19,496 nt of DNA from XYA12-FULL-58-9 sp001798605 (GTDB lineage: Bacteria; Myxococcota; XYA12-FULL-58-9). The position numbers and the translations under genes are program-made. Below, piece by piece: positions 5,751-13,163 of this stretch. Where the stretch lies: assembly GCA_036736205.1 (NCBI GenBank), contig DAINMX010000109.1, positions 1 to 19,496 of the forward strand, in the 5' to 3' direction. Under the pieces are notes generated by a model, which saw only the letters and a program-made list of their open reading frames with translations, made no database searches and was not told the origin of the DNA. Position 1 is the first letter of the stretch; each line of letters starts with the position of its first letter.

Positions 5751-8009
5751 CTACTCCGTTGCTCCACCGATTGAGGCGACGATAGCACGGTAGCCGGCAT
5801 CTTGCATCGCCGCAGCCACCTTCTCGGGATCATCGGGACACAACGCCACCATCGAACCGCCGCCGCCGCCGCCCGTGAGCTTGGCACCTAATGCACCATT
5901 GTCGCGCGCGATCTGCACCAACTCCTCGAGTTCCGGGCTCGACACCTGCAGCGCGTTGAGAAGACCTTGATTGATGTTCATCAGCGCGCCAAGCTGGGTG
6001 AGGTCACCCTGCTCAATGGCGTCCACCCCTTGCAAGGTGAGAGTATCGATCTCGTTAAAAATTCTCTCGTAGATTGCCTGATTGCGTTGCCACCCCACGC
6101 GCACTCGGGCCACCATTTTGGCAGTGAGGCTCTCGACCCCCGTAATGCCGAGCACTATCGGGATTGGATGCACAATCTCCAAGGCTCTCTGGAATGCCGG
6201 CTCGCCCTTCCGAAACAAGATGAACCGCCCATAGGTCGCTAGAGTGTTGTCGATCCCCGACGCGGTACCGTGTGCGATCTTCTCACAACCGAAAGCGATC
6301 TCGTTGACTCTCTCGTCGCTTAGATCGATGTCAAAACGCTTCGACAGAGCACGAATCACAGCAACCGCAATCGCCGCCGACCCACCCATGCCCATTGCCC
6401 GGGGGATACCGGGAAACACCTTGAGGCGCACGCTCTCGTGGGTGATCCCCAGCTCTGCAAAGATGAGATTCAACGACTCCTGCAGTGAGTCTTTGGACTT
6501 GGCACCAATCTCGAGCTTCTTCTCGACACCCCATGCAGGTATCAGCAGATGCACGCCTTTGGCTGTCTTCTCAGCAGATGCACGGATCGCCAAAGGCACC
6601 GGTGCCGCAATTGCGTGCGAACCGTACACAACTGCGTGCTCACCGAGAATGATAACCTTGCCATTGCCAACCCCGAGGTCCTCCTCTGGGGCGTCCGCCA
6701 ACGCGCCCAACCCGAGCTCGGCGACTACCGAGGAGACTATTTCCTCGGCCTTCCAGATCTTGATCTCACCGGAGTCAACCAGTCGCTCTACGACAATGTC
6801 GAATGCTTCCTGCGGTGCCCCAGCGGCCATTGCCACACTGCGCGCGTGCAGGGTCATGTGGCCCTGCTGTATCCCTTGAGTGACCAACGCCCGAAGGGCA
6901 GCGAAATTCTGTGCCAACCCAACTGCCCCCATGACCTCGGCAAGCTCAGTGGCACTCTCGACCCCCAGGATGCGCAAGTTCAATCCGACGCCGGGATTCG
7001 ATTGCATCGGACCGCCAACAATGCCCACCTTGATCGGCATCTCCAAGCGACCGATGAGATCACCGCTATCGCCCTTTCTCCATTGGGCCAAAGCGGTGTA
7101 GCTGTTACCTCTGCCAGCGTAAGCGTGGGCAGCAGCTTCCATTGCCCGCCAATCATTGCCGGTCGCCAATGCCACGGCGTCGACCCCATTCATGATGCCC
7201 TTGTTGTGGGTTGCGGCGCGGTATGGATCGACGCGGGCGAACTCATTTGCGAGGACAATGCCGTCACGGACATCTTCGCCAGCGTAACCCTTCCCTGCCA
7301 ACAACCCAACAGGAACACCAACTTCAGCCGTCACCATGGCTCGATCGTTGAGATTTGAAAGGATGCGCAAAAACGCCCGTCCGCCGGTTATCCGCTCTGC
7401 CAGGGGCGCCACGCCTTCGCACATACTGTTGACGAGATTTGCCCCCATCGCGTCCCGGGTGTCGACCAGAAGATGAATGACGACCATGTCGCCAACCGAG
7501 GTCCCAGCATGAATGATGACCTCAATATCGCGGACGCCACCGCCGCGGGCGATGAGACGTGGGTGAAGGCTGTTTGCGAGATTGATGATCTCCTCTTTTG
7601 CCTCCAACAAGGCTGTCTTGGCCCGCGCGGCGCTCTCGACATAGACGAGCTGAACCTGACCAATCAGAATCGGATCAGTGCTCTCTACCTCGAAACCACC
7701 CGCTTGACCCAGTAGCTTCGCCGCGGATGACATGCCCGCAATGATCGACGGTTCCTCGACCACCAAGGGAACGATGTACGGTTTGCCGTTGATGCGGAAA
7801 TTGAGACCAAGACCGAGAGGCAGTCCAAATACGCCGATGACGTTCTCGACCATGCGGTCGGCACCCTGGGTCAGCAACGTCTGTCGTCCAAGCTTCAGGG
7901 CACGGAAGTCCTTGTCATCGAGGATTTGTCGGTCGTGAAGGATGCACAACCGCTCCTCCACTGAGCGTCTGTAGAATTGCGGAATTGGCGATGAGTCTCG
8001 ATCACTCAT
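5751..8009 (-). CDS. Bifunctional HMG-CoA reductase (class II)-mevalonate kinase fusion
   Basis: One uninterrupted 752-residue frame holds two consecutive enzymes. Residues 1 to about 428 are a class II HMG-CoA reductase: VVEEPSIIAG with catalytic E86, DAMGAN at 186-191, K270 in THNKGIMNG, D286 in ATGNDW and H388 in GHMTLHAR, matching E83/K267/D283/H381 of Pseudomonas mevalonii. Residues about 445-752 are a GHMP mevalonate kinase: GKVIILGEHAVVYG at 450-463, PRAMGMGGSAA at 536-546, GIDNT with catalytic D588, and a KLTGGGGGGS loop at 710-719. The usual GSSAA reads GGSAA. The linker (about 429-446) has no methionine, stop or frame break. It would convert HMG-CoA to mevalonate and then to mevalonate 5-phosphate. 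The start overlaps the phosphomevalonate kinase stop by eight bases (ATGAGTGA). Class II reductases are often labelled degradative; the operon argues for biosynthesis. Confidence 0.95.
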   Translation of the reverse strand: MSDRDSSPIPQFYRRSVEERLCILHDRQILDDKDFRALKLGRQTLLTQGADRMVENVIGVFGLPLGLGLNFRINGKPYIVPLVVEEPSIIAGMSSAAKLLGQAGGFEVESTDPILIGQVQLVYVESAARAKTALLEAKEEIINLANSLHPRLIARGGGVRDIEVIIHAGTSVGDMVVIHLLVDTRDAMGANLVNSMCEGVAPLAERITGGRAFLRILSNLNDRAMVTAEVGVPVGLLAGKGYAGEDVRDGIVLANEFARVDPYRAATHNKGIMNGVDAVALATGNDWRAMEAAAHAYAGRGNSYTALAQWRKGDSGDLIGRLEMPIKVGIVGGPMQSNPGVGLNLRILGVESATELAEVMGAVGLAQNFAALRALVTQGIQQGHMTLHARSVAMAAGAPQEAFDIVVERLVDSGEIKIWKAEEIVSSVVAELGLGALADAPEEDLGVGNGKVIILGEHAVVYGSHAIAAPVPLAIRASAEKTAKGVHLLIPAWGVEKKLEIGAKSKDSLQESLNLIFAELGITHESVRLKVFPGIPRAMGMGGSAAIAVAVIRALSKRFDIDLSDERVNEIAFGCEKIAHGTASGIDNTLATYGRFILFRKGEPAFQRALEIVHPIPIVLGITGVESLTAKMVARVRVGWQRNQAIYERIFNEIDTLTLQGVDAIEQGDLTQLGALMNINQGLLNALQVSSPELEELVQIARDNGALGAKLTGGGGGGSMVALCPDDPEKVAAAMQDAGYRAIVASIGGATE

Positions 8010-9042
8010 GGCAGGTCACCTCTACCCCGTTGGTCCCAAATTGCATCGGCAAGACGACAAATCCCTCCGCCCTCAGTGCTGCCCGTATCTGTTCGGCGAC
8101 ACCCGATTCTGCGAAGGCAACCCCGAGATCACCGCCACCAGCACCGGACGGCTTATACACACCCCCATGAGCACACACAACCTCACCTATGTATTGGTGG
8201 CTCTCGGAAACAATGTCGACTCCGACAGCCAGACCGAGCTGTCGCAATCCATCGGCATATTGGGTGACAGCCGCCATCAATGCGGGCACGTCACCGGTTG
8301 CACACGCCTCACAACCGTTCTTCGCCACGCGTGTGAGCGAGTCGAGCAAATCACGGTAGATATCGGGCTCAAGGGCGGCAAACCTTTTGACTTCGCCCAC
8401 CATGGTCGAAGTAACCGCCGCGAAACCCGACCAAACACAGATGAGCTCGAGCCCAATGGGAATCTTTCTGCCCGAAGATTCTGGTATCTCACCTCGCACG
8501 AACTCCAAAACGCCCCCGAAAGTACTTGCCGCAACGTCGATGCCGCTACCGAGTCCCCCTTGTGCCAAGGCGTGGGCCTCGAGACTCACTTCAAAAACCA
8601 CACGTCTGAAATCCGCCGACGTCACATCGACTCCCCCAGCAGCCAAAAGCGCACCTGTGACGGCGGTGGCCACAGCGGCACTCGAGCCAATGCCGAGCTT
8701 GATGTCACCCGCAATGAACTCCGATGTCTCGATGGTCAACGTCATGGGCCCCATCGTTCCAAGGCGCCGCACTACACATCGCACGCATGCGTCGAACACG
8801 GAGAGCCGCATACCGGCCGCATGGTCAACATCGTCCTGCCAAACAACTCTATCTCCATCGAGATCTGCCACGGCTCGCTTCACACCAATGTCGGGTGCAA
8901 CAACCACCAAGCCCCTCCCCCCCGACACGACCAGAACGCGAGCACGGCGGTCGACAGCAGCAACTAGGCTGGTTGCCCCCTCGAGAACCGCATACTCGCC
9001 AAGAAGCACGAGTTTGCCTGGCGCTGTTGCAACAACGGACAC
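8002..9042 (-). CDS. Phosphomevalonate kinase
   Basis: A GHMP kinase of 346 residues from the GTG at 9042, phosphorylating mevalonate 5-phosphate to the diphosphate. Motifs are TAPGKLVLLGEYAVLEGA near the N-terminus, KLGIGSSAAVA (115-125), QGGLGSGIDVAASTFGG (161-177) and the nucleotide loop KPSGAGGGD (297-305). These fit the ERG8/MvaK2 type. The open frame extends to a TTG at 9084, overlapping the decarboxylase by 29 bases. I prefer the GTG, which follows a GGGGG, lies 13 bases after the decarboxylase stop and gives the family's usual short lead before APGK. The gene's end overlaps the next start by eight bases, implying translational coupling to the reductase-kinase fusion. Confidence 0.93.
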   Translation of the reverse strand: MSVVATAPGKLVLLGEYAVLEGATSLVAAVDRRARVLVVSGGRGLVVVAPDIGVKRAVADLDGDRVVWQDDVDHAAGMRLSVFDACVRCVVRRLGTMGPMTLTIETSEFIAGDIKLGIGSSAAVATAVTGALLAAGGVDVTSADFRRVVFEVSLEAHALAQGGLGSGIDVAASTFGGVLEFVRGEIPESSGRKIPIGLELICVWSGFAAVTSTMVGEVKRFAALEPDIYRDLLDSLTRVAKNGCEACATGDVPALMAAVTQYADGLRQLGLAVGVDIVSESHQYIGEVVCAHGGVYKPSGAGGGDLGVAFAESGVAEQIRAALRAEGFVVLPMQFGTNGVEVTCHE

Positions 9043-9055
9043 AGAACCCCCGCAA

Positions 9056-10030
9056 TCAATCGAGAAGAACGGCACCGGGCCCAATGGAAGTCCGAATCAC
9101 TCGAGCCACTCCGTCAACTCCTTCAATGATACGTGCCACCGTGGTTGCATCTTTTGCTTCACAGAAGACTTTGACCTGCGGGCCGGCGTCGATGGTGAAA
9201 AACATGGCGATGCCCGAGCTTCGTCCTTCGCGCACGGCGTGAATCAGAGCAACGGTCGCCGCATTCCAGTACAGCAATCCGGGTTTCGCGGCGAGTGCGA
9301 CTGCGTGCATTTTCAAACAACTGTGTTCCGCCACTGTTCCCAATGCCTCGATATCCCTCGCGCCAATAGCAGCGCGAGCCGCCGCCAGATCGGCATTTGC
9401 GCCATCCACCCACGCAGAGAAGTATGCGGAGCTTTGCTGCATGCCTGCGGTCGAGCCCGTCTTCTTCGCTGCCTCCGTCGTTACCGCAACGAGAATATCG
9501 AGTGGCCAATGACTTTCATCGAATAGCTGGGTCGCCACCGCATCAGAACCGTCCTTCGACCGGCCGGCCGCCATCTCCACGAAACCGCCCAGGAGCGACC
9601 GCGGTGCCGAGCCCGATCCCAGACGTGCCAACACAGAGAGTTCCTTAGCGCTCGAATCCATGCCGAATGCTGCAGAGGTCGCCAAGGTAAGCGCGGCAAA
9701 CCCAGAAGCCGAAGACGCGAGGCCCGCCCCCGTAGGAAAATTGTTTGCACTGACGATCTTTGCCCGATGGGTGACGCCGGCTGCGCCTCGCATCCGGTCG
9801 AGGAACTGGCCAATGCGCGCCATCTCCTGCGGCGATGCGGCACTGCCGTTGAGCTCGAAACTATCATCCAAGACTGAGTCACCCGCCACCACCTCGGTCT
9901 CGGTCGACAGATCCGCAAGGGTGACAGAAATGGAGCCCACTGCGGGCAGGTTGCGAGCCACATCGCGCTTGCCCCAGTACTTCACCAAGGCAATGTTCGC
10001 CTGAGCCTTGGCGCGGGCTCTGCGGTTCAT
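9056..10030 (-). CDS. mvaD: Diphosphomevalonate decarboxylase
   Basis: A 324-residue GHMP-family enzyme making IPP from mevalonate diphosphate with ATP and releasing CO2. It has the family signature ANIALVKYWGKRD (11-23), the phosphate loop NFPTGAGLASSASG (97-110), GSGSAPRSLLGGFVEM (138-153) with R144, TTEAAKKTGSTAGM (184-197), and FTIDAGPQV with catalytic D281. The usual SACRS reads SAPRS, a substitution next to the conserved Arg. The start shares ATGA with the stop of the preceding dehydrogenase-like gene. There is little Shine-Dalgarno signal, so it probably depends on coupled translation. Presence of this enzyme together with phosphomevalonate kinase makes this the classical, not the archaeal alternative, lower pathway. 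Confidence 0.95.
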   Translation of the reverse strand: MNRRARAKAQANIALVKYWGKRDVARNLPAVGSISVTLADLSTETEVVAGDSVLDDSFELNGSAASPQEMARIGQFLDRMRGAAGVTHRAKIVSANNFPTGAGLASSASGFAALTLATSAAFGMDSSAKELSVLARLGSGSAPRSLLGGFVEMAAGRSKDGSDAVATQLFDESHWPLDILVAVTTEAAKKTGSTAGMQQSSAYFSAWVDGANADLAAARAAIGARDIEALGTVAEHSCLKMHAVALAAKPGLLYWNAATVALIHAVREGRSSGIAMFFTIDAGPQVKVFCEAKDATTVARIIEGVDGVARVIRTSIGPGAVLLD

Positions 10031-10818
10031 CTGCCGACGCCGTCGCGGCCCTGCATCGGCAGGGGTTGAAGCCGCTCATCACTCTGGAGTTGATTGCTGA
10101 GCTCCACGGCTTTGCGATTGTTCGATTCGACAACGGCATCAAGTAACGGCGACACAAATCGAGTCTTGAGGATATCGATATTGGGCATGACACAGTGGCC
10201 GCCGATGTGGCCAGGTAAAAACACGTGCCCCGGCAGATAACCGATCTCTTCGAAAAAACGCACCATCTCGAAGTAGTCCGCGCCGACATGACCCGCAAAC
10301 CGGTCCATTTCTTGGGCCCAGGCAATCAACACACCGAAGTATGTCGTCTCCAAAAGCTTGGCCAGCTCGAGCGTCTCCGGGTTCGCCATGGTTTGGCTCG
10401 GCATTCCCACGGCAACGAAGTGGTCTCTGACGCGCCCGGCGACCTTCGCGTCACTGCCCGCAACCCACTTGCAGTAATGAGTGAGCTCCGATCTCATGCG
10501 CGTATGTTTGCCGCGCACCGGCGAAAACACGCAGGGACGGGCAATGCGCTTCTCTATCATCCGCGTGGTGCCGGGTTCCACTGTGCTGTTGATGACCACC
10601 ACTTCCGGGTCGAACTTCTCCACATAGGCGGCGGTCGTCTCGATGTACCCGCCAGGGATCTTGAACGGGTAGCAGATCAGCATCAGTCCGACCGGACCGT
10701 CGGAGTCCACCGACGCGATATCGATGCCGCGGGTGTCAGGGTATTTCTCTGACATCACTTCGAACAATGGCCGACCGATTTCTCCGAGGCCAATCACCAA
10801 CACCTGCTTGCTTTCCAT
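10027..10818 (-). CDS. Short UDP-glucose/GDP-mannose dehydrogenase-like protein
   Basis: A 263-residue protein with a Rossmann motif GLGEIG (10-15), then STVEPGTT (78-85), SPVRGKH (99-105), ELAKLLETTYFG (151-162) with the family's lysine at 154, and GHIGGHC (203-209) with the catalytic-type Cys209. By comparison with UDP-glucose dehydrogenases, the central helix Asn is Thr here and the C-terminal UDP-binding domain is missing; relatives are usually about 390-450 residues. The start at 10818 follows GAAGGA by nine bases. An upstream TTG at 10962 would add 48 residues of non-homologous character. Its ATGA overlap with the decarboxylase puts it in the mevalonate operon. Substrate unknown; a sugar- or lipid-linked oxidoreductase role is possible. 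Confidence 0.75.
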   Translation of the reverse strand: MESKQVLVIGLGEIGRPLFEVMSEKYPDTRGIDIASVDSDGPVGLMLICYPFKIPGGYIETTAAYVEKFDPEVVVINSTVEPGTTRMIEKRIARPCVFSPVRGKHTRMRSELTHYCKWVAGSDAKVAGRVRDHFVAVGMPSQTMANPETLELAKLLETTYFGVLIAWAQEMDRFAGHVGADYFEMVRFFEEIGYLPGHVFLPGHIGGHCVMPNIDILKTRFVSPLLDAVVESNNRKAVELSNQLQSDERLQPLPMQGRDGVGR

Positions 10819-10827
10819 GCCCGACCA

Positions 10828-10833
10828 TCCTTC
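10828..10833 (-). promoter_or_regulatory. Ribosome-binding site fixing the dehydrogenase-like start
   Basis: GAAGGA on the minus strand, nine bases before ATG 10818. This, and the start of family homology right after it, favours 10818 over the upstream TTG. The 144 bp between this gene and the glycosyltransferase stop otherwise show nothing I can name. Confidence 0.55.
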
Positions 10834-10962
10834 TTCTGGTAATTGCCTTTGGGCCATCGCAACGACTGGCTGACCTCTGCATCCGCCGCCGAGTCCAACT
10901 CGGGGAACCCATCTGCTGCAAAACCCCGCGTGGTGCAAGCGGAATAAGGGGTCCCGACACAA

Positions 10963-12129
10963 CTAGAGAGAGCCATCAACCGCAGCATACAGGTCATTCT
11001 TCGCAGTTGCCCAGTCGTGCCTACGGCAAAACTCCGCCGCACCTTCACGCAACTCGTCGCGTCGCGAGGGCGAACCGAGAAGTTCTCCGAGGACGGCAGT
11101 CATTCCAGCGACATCTCCCGGTTCAAAATACGCGACGGCGTCGTCACCAAAATAGTGTTCAATGGTGGGCAGTCGCGGGGCCACAACAGGAATGCCCAGG
11201 TATGCGTACTCGATAAGTTTCACCGGCAACATGTACCGCGTGGCTGGGTCCTCGCGGTTGGAAATGACTCCGACACTGGCACCATCGAGCAAACCCACAA
11301 GCGCATCGACACGAAATTGTTGGTTGCCGAAGCGCACACGCGACGCCAAACCGAGACCACGAATGAGACCGGTTAGCTCTTCTGCAAAATCTCCGCTGCC
11401 GTAGATATCGAAGCAGCAATCGGCATATTCCGGTGGGAGCCCCGCAAATGCTTGCACGGCGAGATCGAGGCCCAACCTCTCGGCGATTGTCCCGTGATAA
11501 ACGAGCCGCGGCGGCATTTTCTCGACGAGTCGCGACGGAACTCCAAAAATTGCGGGATCGGGCAGGTTCAAGATAACGCTCACCTTGCCTGCATCGGTCC
11601 CCCTCTCCACAACGAGGCGGCGATGCGGCTCGTTGACACAAATCACCTGGTCAGCAAAGGCACAGCTCCACTTTTCATCGAGGACGAGGGACCGAATCAG
11701 AGGGTGCTCAGACTCCAAATTGAATTTCGACTGGTAGAGCTCAGGCATGGTGTCGTGAACATCGAGGACCAACCGGGCGCCAGCAAGCTTCACGAATGCT
11801 CCGGCGAACACGAGGAAGTCTGGCATGGTGTGGATGTAGACGACATCGTAACGCCGCCGTAAGTGACGGGAAGTCAGCATAACCAAGACCCGCGCAAAAA
11901 AAGCGACGTAACTGGCGATGTAATGGGCTGCCCGCCCTCCGCGGTAGCGTCCGCTTGCGAGTCGGTGGAGAGAAACTCCCTCGATCACCTCATGCTTCGG
12001 CAGGCCTTCCTCGCTCAGAGCAAAGAACTCAACATCATCACCACGCGCCGCCAGGGCAGTGGCGGCACGGCGCGGCCGGGCGTCGGTCGTATAGTGAGTG
12101 TAGGCCGCCATGGCGATGCGTTTTCCCAT
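10963..12129 (-). CDS. Glycosyltransferase, GT4-like (GT-B fold)
   Basis: A 388-residue protein with an N-terminal acceptor half (TDARPRRAATALAARGDDV, then YDVVYIHTMPDFLV and LVLDVHDTMPE) and a C-terminal nucleotide-sugar half. The latter carries RLVYHGTIAERLGLDLAVQA (208-227), DIYGSGDFAEEL (241-252) and the GT4 signature around E307 in LPVKLIEYAYLGIPVVAP. It would transfer a sugar from a nucleotide donor at the cytoplasmic membrane face; donor and acceptor cannot be read from sequence. The ATG at 12129 follows GGAGG by seven bases; an upstream in-frame start at 12222 adds sequence with no family character. It is the first gene of the left-going block, and a polyprenyl-linked glycan role would give it a link to isoprenoid supply, but that is speculation. 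Confidence 0.85.
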   Translation of the reverse strand: MGKRIAMAAYTHYTTDARPRRAATALAARGDDVEFFALSEEGLPKHEVIEGVSLHRLASGRYRGGRAAHYIASYVAFFARVLVMLTSRHLRRRYDVVYIHTMPDFLVFAGAFVKLAGARLVLDVHDTMPELYQSKFNLESEHPLIRSLVLDEKWSCAFADQVICVNEPHRRLVVERGTDAGKVSVILNLPDPAIFGVPSRLVEKMPPRLVYHGTIAERLGLDLAVQAFAGLPPEYADCCFDIYGSGDFAEELTGLIRGLGLASRVRFGNQQFRVDALVGLLDGASVGVISNREDPATRYMLPVKLIEYAYLGIPVVAPRLPTIEHYFGDDAVAYFEPGDVAGMTAVLGELLGSPSRRDELREGAAEFCRRHDWATAKNDLYAAVDGSL

Positions 12130-12149
12130 GCTCCTGCCTCCGTCGCAGG

Positions 12150-12178
12150 CTTCTATTCCCGTCACAGGAGAACTGCAA
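12150..12178 (-). promoter_or_regulatory. Candidate promoter for the glycosyltransferase/mevalonate operon
   Basis: On the minus strand, TTGCAG (12178-12173), a 17-base spacer and TAGAAG (12155-12150), in the 216-bp divergent spacer. The match is moderate (four of six at each box), but position and spacing are right for the head of the block. Confidence 0.3.
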
Positions 12179-12244
12179 CGAGCCCACCACCAACACGAGC
12201 GCACCGCCAGCCAACCCCTCACTCACCTCAGGCCTTGCCCAAAA

Positions 12245-12257
12245 CCACGCATCGTGG
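12245..12257. promoter_or_regulatory. Small inverted repeat in the divergent spacer
   Basis: CCACG (12245-12249) and CGTGG (12253-12257) flank CAT, between the divergently transcribed glycosyltransferase and lipoprotein genes. It could be an operator. Apart from this and the promoter candidate, I see no defined element in the 12130-12345 spacer, and no convincing plus-strand promoter. Confidence 0.2.
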
Positions 12258-12345
12258 GACTGTGCCGCGTCAATGTGGCACGTCGGGCCAAGACCGGCGT
12301 CGGATGCCAAAAGGCCATCTGGCCATCATCAACAGGGGGCTCTTC

Positions 12346-13161
12346 ATGAGACTCATCGCGCCATCGTTGTTCGTCGCCGCACGGTTGATCGTAGTCGCAG
12401 CATCCCTGAACGGCTGCGCCCATGCGCCCAAAGCGGCCGTCGCGGGTCCTGAAATACTCACCTACGACGCGGAGTATGGCCTTCAGAACCTCTCCGGTGT
12501 GAACCTCGTCTTCCCTTGGGAGCTCGGGAATCCAGGGGCACAACCTGCCTCGGTTGACAAGATATCATGGACCCTGGCGGTTGAAGGCGAGGCCAGTATC
12601 TCAGGGGAAGAGCAGCCCAGGATCGTCGCCAGCCCTGGTACCTCTGCAACGGGTAAGCTCGTGGTCGATGCGCCCATGTCGGCGAGCCCCGAAGCGTTCA
12701 ACGCTCGTGCCGACAAGACCAGCCTGCCATACACACTCTCTGCAACATTTGTTTTGAATGGCGCGGAAGAATTCGAAGCGGAATGGACAGGCGATGTTTA
12801 TCCCGCCAAGCGCCCCATCATCAGCGTGAAACCGCAGGTTGCCCGTTACGGTGACACCGCAGAGTTGAGCTTCCTTGTGGTCATCACCAATGCCAATCCC
12901 TTTGACGTCTCTTGTGATGGTCTGAAGTTCGAGATCCAACTCGCGGACAGCAGGGTCGCCGAAGGCGATGTGTGCGCCGGTCGCACCCTCGGCCCTGGCA
13001 CCGACACCGAGTTTGATTTCACTCGCCAGGTGGACAAATCAAGCTTCCCTGAGCTGATTCCCAAACTGCGAGCGAACAGCGTCCCCTACATTCTCTCGGG
13101 CCAACTGCGCGCAGGCGGACTCGAATTCTCAATTTCCCTGCCCGGCAACATCCAGTTCTAA
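12346..13161 (+). CDS. Lipoprotein with two WHy/LEA14-like domains
   Basis: A 271-residue protein with a hydrophobic leader and a lipobox ending SLNGC (Cys24; Asn at -2 is unusual), so probably lipid-anchored in the outer membrane or periplasm. Two similar beta-sandwich regions follow. Residues about 40-150 include GLQNLSGVNLVFPWELGNPG, and about 160-270 include VVITNANPFDVSCDGLKFEI with the typical N-x-NPF and a later SFPELIPKL. This looks like the WHy/LEA2 domain of LEA14 and desiccation-related proteins, in tandem. The first copy is more divergent. The ATG is preceded by AGGGGG with six bases between. It is followed two bases later by the TonB-dependent receptor, so the two are probably co-expressed. 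Molecular function unknown. Confidence 0.8.
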   Translation: MRLIAPSLFVAARLIVVAASLNGCAHAPKAAVAGPEILTYDAEYGLQNLSGVNLVFPWELGNPGAQPASVDKISWTLAVEGEASISGEEQPRIVASPGTSATGKLVVDAPMSASPEAFNARADKTSLPYTLSATFVLNGAEEFEAEWTGDVYPAKRPIISVKPQVARYGDTAELSFLVVITNANPFDVSCDGLKFEIQLADSRVAEGDVCAGRTLGPGTDTEFDFTRQVDKSSFPELIPKLRANSVPYILSGQLRAGGLEFSISLPGNIQF

Positions 13162-13163
13162 AA

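Noticed and set aside
8008..9526. Long plus-strand frames opposite the phosphomevalonate kinase and decarboxylase genes
   Set aside because: Both are mirror frames of well-supported GHMP genes and have no recognisable protein features.
10819..10962. N-terminal extension of the dehydrogenase-like gene from a TTG
   Set aside because: The added residues have no Rossmann character, and a good ribosome-binding site precedes ATG 10818.
12130..12222. N-terminal extension of the glycosyltransferase
   Set aside because: GGAGG lies seven bases before ATG 12129, and the extra residues (Trp/Cys/Arg-rich) do not resemble the family.
11863..12345. 161-codon upstream extension of the WHy-domain lipoprotein frame
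   Set aside because: It would run antisense through the glycosyltransferase gene and bury the lipoprotein signal peptide inside the protein.
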